A DNA stretch of 64,000 bases. Origin: Strigamia acuminata. Its lineage: Eukaryota > Arthropoda > Chilopoda > Geophilomorpha > Linotaeniidae. Location of the stretch: NCBI GenBank assembly GCA_949358305.1, contig OX442314.1:62001-126000 (forward strand), in the 5' to 3' direction. Positions within the stretch are counted from its first letter, which is position 1. Each line of letters starts with the position of its first letter. This document shows positions 54,841 through 64,000 of the stretch, piece after piece. The notes below the pieces were generated by a model, which did not search any database, was not told the DNA's origin, and saw nothing but the letters and a program-made list of their open reading frames with translations. A program made the translations under genes and the position numbers.

Positions 54841-56757
54841 ATGGCTTCACGCGACGCTTTGTCAGAGTCCAGTGTTTCGGACGTAGAAGCCGAAATAGCG
54901 CATACTACGCCACTTCCAGACTCACCTATCCATGAGTCAGACCACCAGCAAGATCTACTAGTACAACCAATTTCTACTGACGTACCATTTTCCAATCCTT
55001 GGAGGACATACGCCCAAATGGAAGCGGATCAACTCCAACATGAACGGGAAGCGGCTGCGGCACGGGATCAATGGGAGGAAAATAGACGCCATTTGCAGGA
55101 ATCACTCATGGAAAGAAGACGAGTTGTGGACGGAATGCGAGCGGTTCGAGAAGAAATTCAACGAGGACCGCCGCCTACTTATCAACCTGAATTTATGCAA
55201 CCGGAACCACAACAACATCGAAGGAATCCACCTGCATTGACGATGGAAGCATTGATGCGAGTATTACGAGAGGATAGAAGGGAGTTACAACACGAACTTC
55301 GCCAGGAGTTGCTCGAGTCGATGAGGCAAATTAGGCGCGAGCTGAACGACAGAGTGGAGGAATTTATCCATTCGCACAACGAGCGAACTCAGCCTGAACC
55401 ACCAGCACCTGAAGCAGGTTCGGGGGCCACACGTCGTGGTCGAGAGGACGCTCGGGGAGCCGACTTTTTATTTGGAGATACTGGACGTGCGTCAGGACCA
55501 CGACGCACTGGCTCTTATTCTCCGAGACGACGCCAACAACATTCACAACAGGGAGACACAACTTTCAATGTTCCACGGGACCCACCAACGAATCCTGATC
55601 CGGATTCCGCTCAAAGAGGTGACCAAGGCATACCACTCAGCGCCTCAAGACAGCAGCCTCACACGAGATCTCAACTCTCGTTGGAGTCGGAAGATCAGCG
55701 TCAAGCCGCTCAGGTTGGAAGGTATAAACTTAAAGTTGAAAAAATTCCATACTTTGACCCGGATGAAGCTACTTTCGACACAGTGGACTTGTTCCTGGGT
55801 AAGCTATATGCGCACATGTTTACCATGGGAGCACCGGAAGGAATATATTTGAAAGTATACGTGGTTCTCGCGCTTCGAAATAGAGCGCAGCGTTGGTGGA
55901 TGGCTCTGACTCCAAAACCAAACAATTGGGAGGACTTTGAATTAGTTTTCAGGCAGGTATTTTCCATTAATTCAGCTTTAGCTAATGTTAAGTTGTCTCA
56001 GCGCAAACAAAAGCCAGGGGAATCAACTATGTCGTTCCTCAGCGAGATGATTCATTATTTAAACATTGCTGGATACAAGGATAAGGGCTTGCAGTGGGAA
56101 CGAGTTCAGGGCATGATGCAAACTCAGGTCGTACAATTAATGCGCTCTTGGTGCATCAGGACAATCGACGACGCAGTCAAAATGGGCAACGACGTCGATA
56201 ATCGCCTTCAGTTGGATTCGTTGCGGACTTTTGAGTACAAACAGTGCGGAGTTTCGGACCAAGAGATGCCTTTACCCGCAGGAGTGGGTCCTGCCACACG
56301 TACCAAAACGAAGGAGGAGAAGTTAAATCAACAATCTACTTCGTCCAGGTCTGGTCGTTTTTTACGATTCAACAAAGTATTTACAGCATTGCTCGAGGAC
56401 ATGTCGACTTGTGCGCTTGATCCGGAAGATCCCAACAGCGAGAAAACAAATAAAGACCCGCCAAAAGAGTCTGCATCAGCGGCAGCACAAAAGTCTGATG
56501 TCCACGTCATGAATGCGACTACCACGCCAACACCTAGAACGGATACACAGCACACATGTCCCAAGGACGTTGTCATTTTTCCAGCCGCTAAAGAAGCGCC
56601 TTCAGAGCCAAAGCTCCCGAAGAATGCTATGTGGAGAAAAACCCCAACGGATAAATGGTTCATGTCTGACAGGCAATCATGGAGGCCTGTGTGCCCCGTT
56701 TGCGGCAAGGAATGGATTCGTCAGTCGGGAAACGCAAGCGGCCTGCTCAAAGCATGA
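54841..56757 (+). CDS. Element E Gag
   Basis: 638 residues from ATG 54841. About 60-110 and 135-175 are charged helical, probably coiled-coil, segments rich in Arg, Glu and Gln. The capsid-like region from about residue 295 (KVEKIPYFDPDE) is clearly related to element C gag. There is no CCHC knuckle; the C-terminus has KWFM...WRPVCPVC with one CX2C pair, again as in C. The stop at 56755 overlaps pol, and the slip heptamer GGGAAAC lies 22 bases before it. The N-terminal third is much more charged than in C. Confidence 0.88.
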   Translation: MASRDALSESSVSDVEAEIAHTTPLPDSPIHESDHQQDLLVQPISTDVPFSNPWRTYAQMEADQLQHEREAAAARDQWEENRRHLQESLMERRRVVDGMRAVREEIQRGPPPTYQPEFMQPEPQQHRRNPPALTMEALMRVLREDRRELQHELRQELLESMRQIRRELNDRVEEFIHSHNERTQPEPPAPEAGSGATRRGREDARGADFLFGDTGRASGPRRTGSYSPRRRQQHSQQGDTTFNVPRDPPTNPDPDSAQRGDQGIPLSASRQQPHTRSQLSLESEDQRQAAQVGRYKLKVEKIPYFDPDEATFDTVDLFLGKLYAHMFTMGAPEGIYLKVYVVLALRNRAQRWWMALTPKPNNWEDFELVFRQVFSINSALANVKLSQRKQKPGESTMSFLSEMIHYLNIAGYKDKGLQWERVQGMMQTQVVQLMRSWCIRTIDDAVKMGNDVDNRLQLDSLRTFEYKQCGVSDQEMPLPAGVGPATRTKTKEEKLNQQSTSSRSGRFLRFNKVFTALLEDMSTCALDPEDPNSEKTNKDPPKESASAAAQKSDVHVMNATTTPTPRTDTQHTCPKDVVIFPAAKEAPSEPKLPKNAMWRKTPTDKWFMSDRQSWRPVCPVCGKEWIRQSGNASGLLKA

Positions 56758-58808
56758 GTCCAGAGAGTGGGTCGGATACAAACATCAAGGACTCTACTGA
56801 AAAGAAGACTGAAGAATCACCAGACATCGATGGAAGTACAAAACCGTCTACTCCGACATCAGAGGCGCCATCTGCTGTTCGAGAAGACAACAACAAATCA
56901 TTAAACCCGTCTACTGACATTAAATTAAATACACCAATCAAATCAGATTCAAGTAAATCAAAATCAAAAATACCCGGTGTCGTAACACCACAACCAACAA
57001 AATCAGCGCAACTTTCGTCTGTGAAAGCCAAGGAAACCCCCAAACAATCAACTTCGTTGACAACGCAGAGTGAGACGTTGCAAACAAACTTCGTTCTTTT
57101 GTCGCCTGAGGAATTGCAAAAATCCGACGAGCCAATAATCGAAATTACGAAGATTGACCGCTTCAACAGAGAAGCACCATACATCAAGATAACATGGGCC
57201 AACGTGAGTTTTGTCGCACTTTTGGATTCAGGCGCTCAGACATGTGTAATGTCGGAGTCGTTATTTAACAAACTTAAAGCCAATATGGGTTTGGAATTGC
57301 TCGAACTTCACGAAACAGTGCGTACAGCGGCCGATGACAAAATTCCAGTTAAGGGATCTGTTAAACTGTCGGTGCGCGCACCTTTGGCCATCATTTCTTT
57401 CATTTGCTTAATTATACCCAAAACATCAGAGGACCTTCTGCTGGGAAGAGATTTCTGCAGAGCGGTTGGTCTGTGCGCAGACTTTGAATTGTGCCAGTGG
57501 TATTTGAAGGGATCACCGGAGCGAAGACAATTCATGACTTTAGAACAAGCTAATAAGTCGGAATCTGTTCTTTTGTTCCCCATCAAGAAGCCCGATGATA
57601 CAAAGGACAGCATTAAGGATGTACCCAAGGTAGAAATTAATAACATTAATTGTATTCTTCTAGAACATCGACCTTTGTCACAAGAGATTTTCGAATATCC
57701 AAATGACGATGCTCAGCACCAAATCAAGAGGATTCGGAATCGTACACGAGATCAATGGTCATTGATATGGTCACCAAAGAGGAAGGATTCCATTAAAAAA
57801 TCAAGAAAATTCAATTCATCATTGTTTTCAACGCTTAGCCAACGCAGACGTGCAAGACGACAGCGAAGACGCCTTTATGAATTGTCACCAACAATAAAAC
57901 AACTTAACACGCAGGGAAGACAGCTTTTGCGTCGTGTAGATGAAAATGCGCTCATGGCCAGAGTACACGATCATCCGACGATTTCGGAGCCACCTCTGGA
58001 TGTTAATGTACTACAATATCAACCAAGCAGTGATCCAACACAACTGGACTGGATTTACGACCAGCTGTGGTCATCATTGACGGTACCCCAAATTCGTTTA
58101 TTGATTCAGACTCTTCGACCAATTTCGAAAGTGTTTCGCGAAGAGGTTGGATTATGTAACAACACTCAGTTTGAAGTAAATTTAAAACCGGACTTTAGAC
58201 CAATTCATGTGCCTGTAAGACCCGTTAACCCAGCAAAAAAGATGGTAATTGACGCTTATTTGGATCAAAAACTAAAACAAGGCATTATTCGTCGATCAAA
58301 AAGTGATTGTGCGGTGGCGCCTGTTGTTGTTCCAAAAAAGACTGGAGACTGGCGTACAGCCATGGATTTTAGACCAATGAATGCTCAAACTTTACCAGAT
58401 GTCTACCCATTACCCGACATCGATAATATATTTTCTTATTTAGGAGGATCAAATTGGTTTTCGATCATAGATGGACGAGAAGCCTTCCACCAGATTGGAG
58501 TGCGTCCGGGTGACGAGAGATTTCTCGCATTTATCACGCACAGAGGACTTTTCGAGTATGTGAGAATGCCGTTTGGACCCATTAATGGCCCAGCAACTCT
58601 ACAGAGAGCCATGAACAAGACTTTGTCGAAATATCTTTACAAATTTGTGTTCGTTTATCTCGATGACGTCATAATTTTCAGCAAGACTTTCGAGGAGCAT
58701 GTACAACATCTTAAAATTATTCTTCAAGCCTTGGATGAAGCGGGATTCACGATGAACGCCAACAAGACGGAATTATGTCGAACATCGCTCGAGGTTTTAG
58801 GACACATT
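56679..58808 (+). CDS. Element E Pol, part 1 (PR and RT), interrupted
   Basis: In the -1 frame relative to gag. Protease reads LLDSGAQT. RT is complete through VYLDDVI and the following thumb-proximal residues up to the conserved VLGHI, where a 617-bp TIR transposon is inserted after 58808. Similarity to element C pol is high throughout, with many identical blocks such as AMDFRP and FEYVRMPFGPINGP. The frame runs into transposon sequence and stops near 58886, so no full Pol can be made from this copy. Confidence 0.9.
56727..56733 (+). promoter_or_regulatory. -1 ribosomal frameshift site GGGAAAC
   Basis: In gag codon phase it reads G GGA AAC, a canonical X XXY YYZ heptamer, placed where the pol frame is open. 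After a -1 slip the ribosome continues in the frame of PR-RT. The tandem copy has the same heptamer at 61896-61902. In element C the aligned site (25297-25303) reads GGAAAAC. Confidence 0.75.
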
Positions 58809-59425
58809 AGGTGCGTTCAATTCCAAATGGTTTTCCCCGTTTTCGTCGTTTTCCTCGTTTTTGCTGTTTTCCAACACGGGATGTAGACGCATTTGACGTC
58901 ACATTTCGAAAATCGGTTTTTTCGAAAACCGATTTCCTGAAAACTAGAAATTCGTGGTTTTCGTGGTTTTTCAAATCGTTTTCCCCCGGGCCGCCATTTT
59001 GTAATCGAATAGATCGGCGGTGGAAGCACACACAAAAATGTAGGTTTAATGTTTTAATATTGCAAATTCAATTTGTATAATTATTAGGCCTTTAAGAACG
59101 ATCGAATGCGCCCAAATTTCGGGTGCATGTGCGCGATCAAATGCGGCCAATTTTCGGGCGCATTTGCGCGATCGAATGCGGCCAATTTTAGGCTAATTTC
59201 CCGCTCCCAAATGAATAACAATAATACTATCAATTTAAACAAACTTACATTACTATTAAATTAAATATATTTAAATACATTTACAGACTGAGCATGCTCC
59301 GTGGCTGTTGAAAGCTGTTGACAGCTGTTGGTAATAATGCTGCTCAATGTTGAAAACCGTTTTCATCGTTTTCGGAAAACGACGAAAAACGGTTTTTGAA
59401 AGCCATTTTAGAATTGAATGCACCT
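58809..59425. mobile_element. 617-bp TIR transposon (MITE-like) inside element E pol
   Basis: Its ends are AGGTGCGTTCAATTCC and, at the other end, the complement of AGGTGCATTCAATTCT; a 3-bp ATT duplication flanks it (58806-58808 and 59426-59428). Near the ends are further GTTTTC/GAAAAC inverted repeats, and the middle (59098-59195) has three diverged copies of a CGATCGAATGCG-CCAATTTT repeat. No transposase. A 3-bp duplication is typical of PIF/Harbinger elements, but ATT is not their usual TWA, so the superfamily is open. Confidence 0.85.
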
Positions 59426-59428
59426 ATT

Positions 59429-61320
59429 GTGGAGTCTGGACACATTAAACCAAATCCGAATAAGGTGACGGCAATTCAATATTTTCCGGCGCCTACCAAT
59501 ATCAAAGAATTACAAAGATTCAAAGGAATGATTGGCTATTATCAGTCATTTTTCCCAAATTATTCAAAAACATGCGAGGTGTTTCGCCCTTTGCTCAAAA
59601 AAGATTCCGAGTGGAAATGGACGATTCAACACCAAGAAGCATTTGATTCACTCAAGAGAGGATTGGCAGAACCAACTCTACACCGGAAGTTCCCAGATTG
59701 GACCAAGCCATACATATTACAGACAGACGCCAGCTATTCGGGTTTGGGCGCTGCACTTATGCAACTCAATGATCAAGGTGAGCGAACACCAATCGCCTTT
59801 GCATCACGTGCATTAAATTCTGCTGAGAAGAATTACAGCGTCACCGAGATTGAATGCTTGGCGGCGGTTTGGGCGGTCAAGAGATTTCGGGTGTATCTTG
59901 AGATGATGAATTTTTATTTGGAAAGCGATCATTTGTCGTTAAAGTGGCTTTTCCAGCAGCGAGAACCAAAAGGACGCCTGGCACGATGGGTTTTGTCCCT
60001 CAGTGAGTATGGATTCACATTTCTTTACTGTTCGGGAGCACAGAATCGTGTTGCGGATGCTTTGAGCCGTGCGCCTGTGGAACCATCGGAACCATTGGAT
60101 GCGGACGACTCGCCTCTCGTTGATGAAACATGCTACATCGCCTATTTTGACGACCCAAATGATTGGCCAAAATTACCAATAATCAACATTATTGGAGTTG
60201 GATTAGCTGCGGCACAACAACGAAATGACGCAGCTGTGATGACGAGAGCGCAGAGACGACAACAGCAAGTTAAACCAAAATTGGGCAGGCCAAAGGGTTC
60301 TAAAAGTAAGAAGAGACCGCCACCAAATTATCAGGTATTAACTCGAGCCAGAGCACGTCAGCAGGCACAGGTTTCGACGCCTCATGGAGCTGACGCACCA
60401 CTATCGCCTTTGATATCGCCCTTGCCATCGCCAAATTTGCCGACTACATCGTGTCCAACCCCTAATATGTTGAGCCCACCTGCAGGACCATCCGGAGCTG
60501 CACGACCGAATTTTGACGGATATGGAGGTCCGGATTCGGATTCGTCGGACGATTCAACAACATATCGACCGGCATGGATGGGACGTGCAGGATTTATTCT
60601 ACAACAAGTGCGTCAAGATCGATCACAATTTCAAAGAAATGCATCGAGACGACCAATTGCTGATGAGCAACAGGACGAAGAAGAAGATGAGGCCGAACAA
60701 GCACATGATGCGCCGCAGGATCACCAACCTTTTCGTCTGATACCAACAATTAACGAAATAATTTGCCGACAACACGAAGACACGTGGAGCGCCGAATTGA
60801 TCGAATATCTTGATCAAGGACATTTACCCAATGACCAAGTACAAGCAGCACGTATCAAATATCGTGCCGTAGATTTTGCTATTTATAAGGGAATGTTGTG
60901 TCGCTATCCACCGATCGACATAAATAAAATTCGCCGTAGAAGACAAATCTATTTGCCCTTAGTGTTACGTGAACAATATTTCAAGGCTCTGCATTACCCG
61001 CCGAGCTGCGGACATTTAGGAGTTGAAAAAACACTTCATCGACTCCGGGCCCGAGTTTATTGGCCAAAAATGAAAGAGGACGTTTTGCTTTGGATTCAGA
61101 AATGTGAACCGTGTCAACGAGCTAAGTCGTTGAATCGCCTCCCATATGGACCAATGATTATGGCCAAACCACGACATTTGTTTCACACAATTTACATCGA
61201 CTATTACGGTAAAAAGCCCCGATCGATTGGAGGACATTGTTACGCATTAGTAATTGTAGATGCCGCCAGTCGATGGTTGGATGTGAGATTGACTGAAGCA
61301 TCTGACTGGAAGACAACAAT
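59429..61320 (+). pseudogene. Element E Pol, part 2 (RNase H, linker, integrase N-half)
   Basis: This resumes the same pol frame immediately after the transposon's target duplication. It encodes the end of the RT region, RNase H (QTDASYSG, ESDHLSL), and a linker of about 230 residues with one AT-hook-like KLGRPKGSK and acidic Asp/Glu stretches. It continues with the integrase zinc domain (HYPPSCGHLG and CEPCQRA) and the first catalytic Asp in IYIDYYG. At 61321 a hAT-like end replaces the rest, so the second Asp and the Glu of integrase are missing. Confidence 0.88.
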
Positions 61321-61536
61321 CAGTGTTGTGCGCGGTACACACAACATGGACCGCGGTCCCGGTACGCGTTACTGTACCGGCCGCAAAAAAGTAACGCGGT
61401 CCCGGTACGCGTTACTTCCAACGATACCGCGGTCCCGGTACGCGTTACACCGTGTACCGCGTTCCAATACCGCGGTCCCGGTACAGTACCGAGACCGCGA
61501 TTTTGCGGTACATCTCGCGGTACGCGATATTCTCGG
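61321..61536. mobile_element. Truncated hAT-like transposon end
   Basis: It starts CAGTGTTGTG, typical of hAT terminal repeats, then has at least four copies of CGCGGTCCCGGTAC (near 61352, 61394, 61429 and 61466) in both simple and inverted contexts. This is GC-rich sequence unlike anything else in the window and resembles subterminal transposase-binding repeats. The other end is absent because the tandem duplication of element E begins at 61537. Confidence 0.55.
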
Positions 61537-61926
61537 TTCAACAAAGTATTTACAGCATTGCTCGAGGACATGTCGACTTGTGCGCTTGATCCGGAAGATC
61601 CCAACAGCGAGAAAACAAATAAAGACCCGCCAAAAGAGTCTGCATCAGCGGCAGCACAAAAGTCTGATGTCCACGTCATGAATGCGACTACCACGCCAAC
61701 ACCTAGAACGGATACACAGCACACATGTCCCAAGGACGTTGTCATTTTTCCAGCCGCTAAAGAAGCGCCTTCAGAGCCAAAGCTCCCGAAGAATGCTATG
61801 TGGAGAAAAACCCCAACGGATAAATGGTTCATGTCTGACAGGCAATCATGGAGGCCTGTGTGCCCCGTTTGCGGCAAGGAATGGATTCGTCAGTCGGGAA
61901 ACGCAAGCGGCCTGCTCAAAGCATGA
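61537..61926 (+). pseudogene. Element E gag 3' fragment (second tandem copy)
   Basis: 130 C-terminal gag codons, identical to 56368-56757, including the CX2C module and the slip heptamer. There is no start codon or upstream gag; it is a by-product of the tandem duplication. Confidence 0.9.
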
Positions 61927-63977
61927 GTCCAGAGAGTGGGTCGGATACAAACATCAAGGACTCTACTGAAAAGAAGACTGAAGAATCACCAGACATCGAT
62001 GGAAGTACAAAACCGTCTACTCCGACATCAGAGGCGCCATCTGCTGTTCGAGAAGACAACAACAAATCATTAAACCCGTCTACTGACATTAAATTAAATA
62101 CACCAATCAAATCAGATTCAAGTAAATCAAAATCAAAAATACCCGGTGTCGTAACACCACAACCAACAAAATCAGCGCAACTTTCGTCTGTGAAAGCCAA
62201 GGAAACCCCCAAACAATCAACTTCGTTGACAACGCAGAGTGAGACGTTGCAAACAAACTTCGTTCTTTTGTCGCCTGAGGAATTGCAAAAATCCGACGAG
62301 CCAATAATCGAAATTACGAAGATTGACCGCTTCAACAGAGAAGCACCATACATCAAGATAACATGGGCCAACGTGAGTTTTGTCGCACTTTTGGATTCAG
62401 GCGCTCAGACATGTGTAATGTCGGAGTCGTTATTTAACAAACTTAAAGCCAATATGGGTTTGGAATTGCTCGAACTTCACGAAACAGTGCGTACAGCGGC
62501 CGATGACAAAATTCCAGTTAAGGGATCTGTTAAACTGTCGGTGCGCGCACCTTTGGCCATCATTTCTTTCATTTGCTTAATTATACCCAAAACATCAGAG
62601 GACCTTCTGCTGGGAAGAGATTTCTGCAGAGCGGTTGGTCTGTGCGCAGACTTTGAATTGTGCCAGTGGTATTTGAAGGGATCACCGGAGCGAAGACAAT
62701 TCATGACTTTAGAACAAGCTAATAAGTCGGAATCTGTTCTTTTGTTCCCCATCAAGAAGCCCGATGATACAAAGGACAGCATTAAGGATGTACCCAAGGT
62801 AGAAATTAATAACATTAATTGTATTCTTCTAGAACATCGACCTTTGTCACAAGAGATTTTCGAATATCCAAATGACGATGCTCAGCACCAAATCAAGAGG
62901 ATTCGGAATCGTACACGAGATCAATGGTCATTGATATGGTCACCAAAGAGGAAGGATTCCATTAAAAAATCAAGAAAATTCAATTCATCATTGTTTTCAA
63001 CGCTTAGCCAACGCAGACGTGCAAGACGACAGCGAAGACGCCTTTATGAATTGTCACCAACAATAAAACAACTTAACACGCAGGGAAGACAGCTTTTGCG
63101 TCGTGTAGATGAAAATGCGCTCATGGCCAGAGTACACGATCATCCGACGATTTCGGAGCCACCTCTGGATGTTAATGTACTACAATATCAACCAAGCAGT
63201 GATCCAACACAACTGGACTGGATTTACGACCAGCTGTGGTCATCATTGACGGTACCCCAAATTCGTTTATTGATTCAGACTCTTCGACCAATTTCGAAAG
63301 TGTTTCGCGAAGAGGTTGGATTATGTAACAACACTCAGTTTGAAGTAAATTTAAAACCGGACTTTAGACCAATTCATGTGCCTGTAAGACCCGTTAACCC
63401 AGCAAAAAAGATGGTAATTGACGCTTATTTGGATCAAAAACTAAAACAAGGCATTATTCGTCGATCAAAAAGTGATTGTGCGGTGGCGCCTGTTGTTGTT
63501 CCAAAAAAGACTGGAGACTGGCGTACAGCCATGGATTTTAGACCAATGAATGCTCAAACTTTACCAGATGTCTACCCATTACCCGACATCGATAATATAT
63601 TTTCTTATTTAGGAGGATCAAATTGGTTTTCGATCATAGATGGACGAGAAGCCTTCCACCAGATTGGAGTGCGTCCGGGTGACGAGAGATTTCTCGCATT
63701 TATCACGCACAGAGGACTTTTCGAGTATGTGAGAATGCCGTTTGGACCCATTAATGGCCCAGCAACTCTACAGAGAGCCATGAACAAGACTTTGTCGAAA
63801 TATCTTTACAAATTTGTGTTCGTTTATCTCGATGACGTCATAATTTTCAGCAAGACTTTCGAGGAGCATGTACAACATCTTAAAATTATTCTTCAAGCCT
63901 TGGATGAAGCGGGATTCACGATGAACGCCAACAAGACGGAATTATGTCGAACATCGCTCGAGGTTTTAGGACACATT
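61848..63977 (+). pseudogene. Element E Pol part 1 (second tandem copy)
   Basis: This copy of 56679-58808 has protease DSGA and RT with YLDD, and ends at the same transposon insertion point. It has no LTR or gag start before it, so it is unlikely to be expressed as a functional unit. Confidence 0.9.
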
Positions 63978-64000
63978 AGGTGCGTTCAATTCCAAATGGT
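63978..64000. mobile_element. Start of the TIR transposon (second tandem copy), cut by window end
   Basis: AGGTGCGTTCAATTCC follows ATT exactly as at 58809. Only the first 23 bases are inside the window. Confidence 0.88.

Larger units (their letters stand above)
56368..64000 (+). repeat. Tandem duplication of element E, 5169-bp period
   Basis: Position 61537 onward repeats 56368 onward with a constant offset of 5169 to the window end (64000 pairs with 58831). I saw no indel and no substitution in the parts compared. The copied stretch includes the gag end, the start of pol and the same TIR transposon at the same base, so the duplication came after that insertion. The hAT-like end lies at the seam. 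Confidence 0.93.

Overview
The window is eukaryotic, non-genic, repeat-rich DNA; I find no host protein-coding gene. An arthropod source is the most likely reading. At 53054-53137 there are six TTAGG units (the common arthropod telomere repeat) followed by nine TTTAGG units. A TATA box nearby is followed at +31 by TCAGTT, which fits the arthropod initiator TCAGTY. Nothing supports a finer assignment.

About 29 kb is one composite satellite with three interleaved monomers: a 9-bp unit (CTCAGAGCC, plus a 15-bp variant), a 22-bp AT-rich unit, and a family of diverged 60-62-bp modules. The 22-bp unit looks like a 60-bp module that lost about 38 internal bases. The array reads + in 1-16836, - in 21512-22843, + in 35394-43714 and - in 45155-48328. 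Every one of the three polarity switches is occupied by Ty3/Gypsy DNA.

Elements from left to right. A 280-bp solo LTR (7174-7453) lies in the satellite with a 5-bp target duplication. Element A (16837-21511) is a gag-pol Ty3 copy cut off inside integrase and joined to an inverted copy of its own LTR-gag end. Element C (22844-35393, 12.55 kb) is complete, with two 523-bp LTRs, gag, a pol read in the -1 frame that carries five AT-hook motifs between RNase H and integrase, and a third 817-codon ORF with two CXXCXGXG motifs that is not envelope-like. A 1108-bp CACTG-ended DNA transposon (39060-40167) sits in the 9-bp satellite with a CAG duplication. A 1438-bp internal RT-RNase H piece of element A (43717-45154) lies between oppositely oriented satellites. 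Element D (48329-52673, minus) is a Ty3 copy with a frameshift and a protease lacking its catalytic Asp. A truncated second CACTG copy follows. Element E (from 52951) is a relative of C; a 617-bp TIR element interrupts its pol, a hAT-like end truncates its integrase, and a 5169-bp unit of it then starts again in tandem and runs off the window.

In C and E, gag supplies a coat protein and pol supplies protease, RT, RNase H and integrase through a -1 frameshift. E has a canonical GGGAAAC slip site; C has a one-base variant at the homologous place. The strongest candidates for something undescribed are C's AT-hook linker and ORF3, the promoter-like block in front of E (telomere-type repeats, nuclear-receptor half-sites, heat-shock-like repeats, TATA and initiator), and the link between satellite polarity switches and retroelements. 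All family calls rest on motifs read by eye; no database search was possible.
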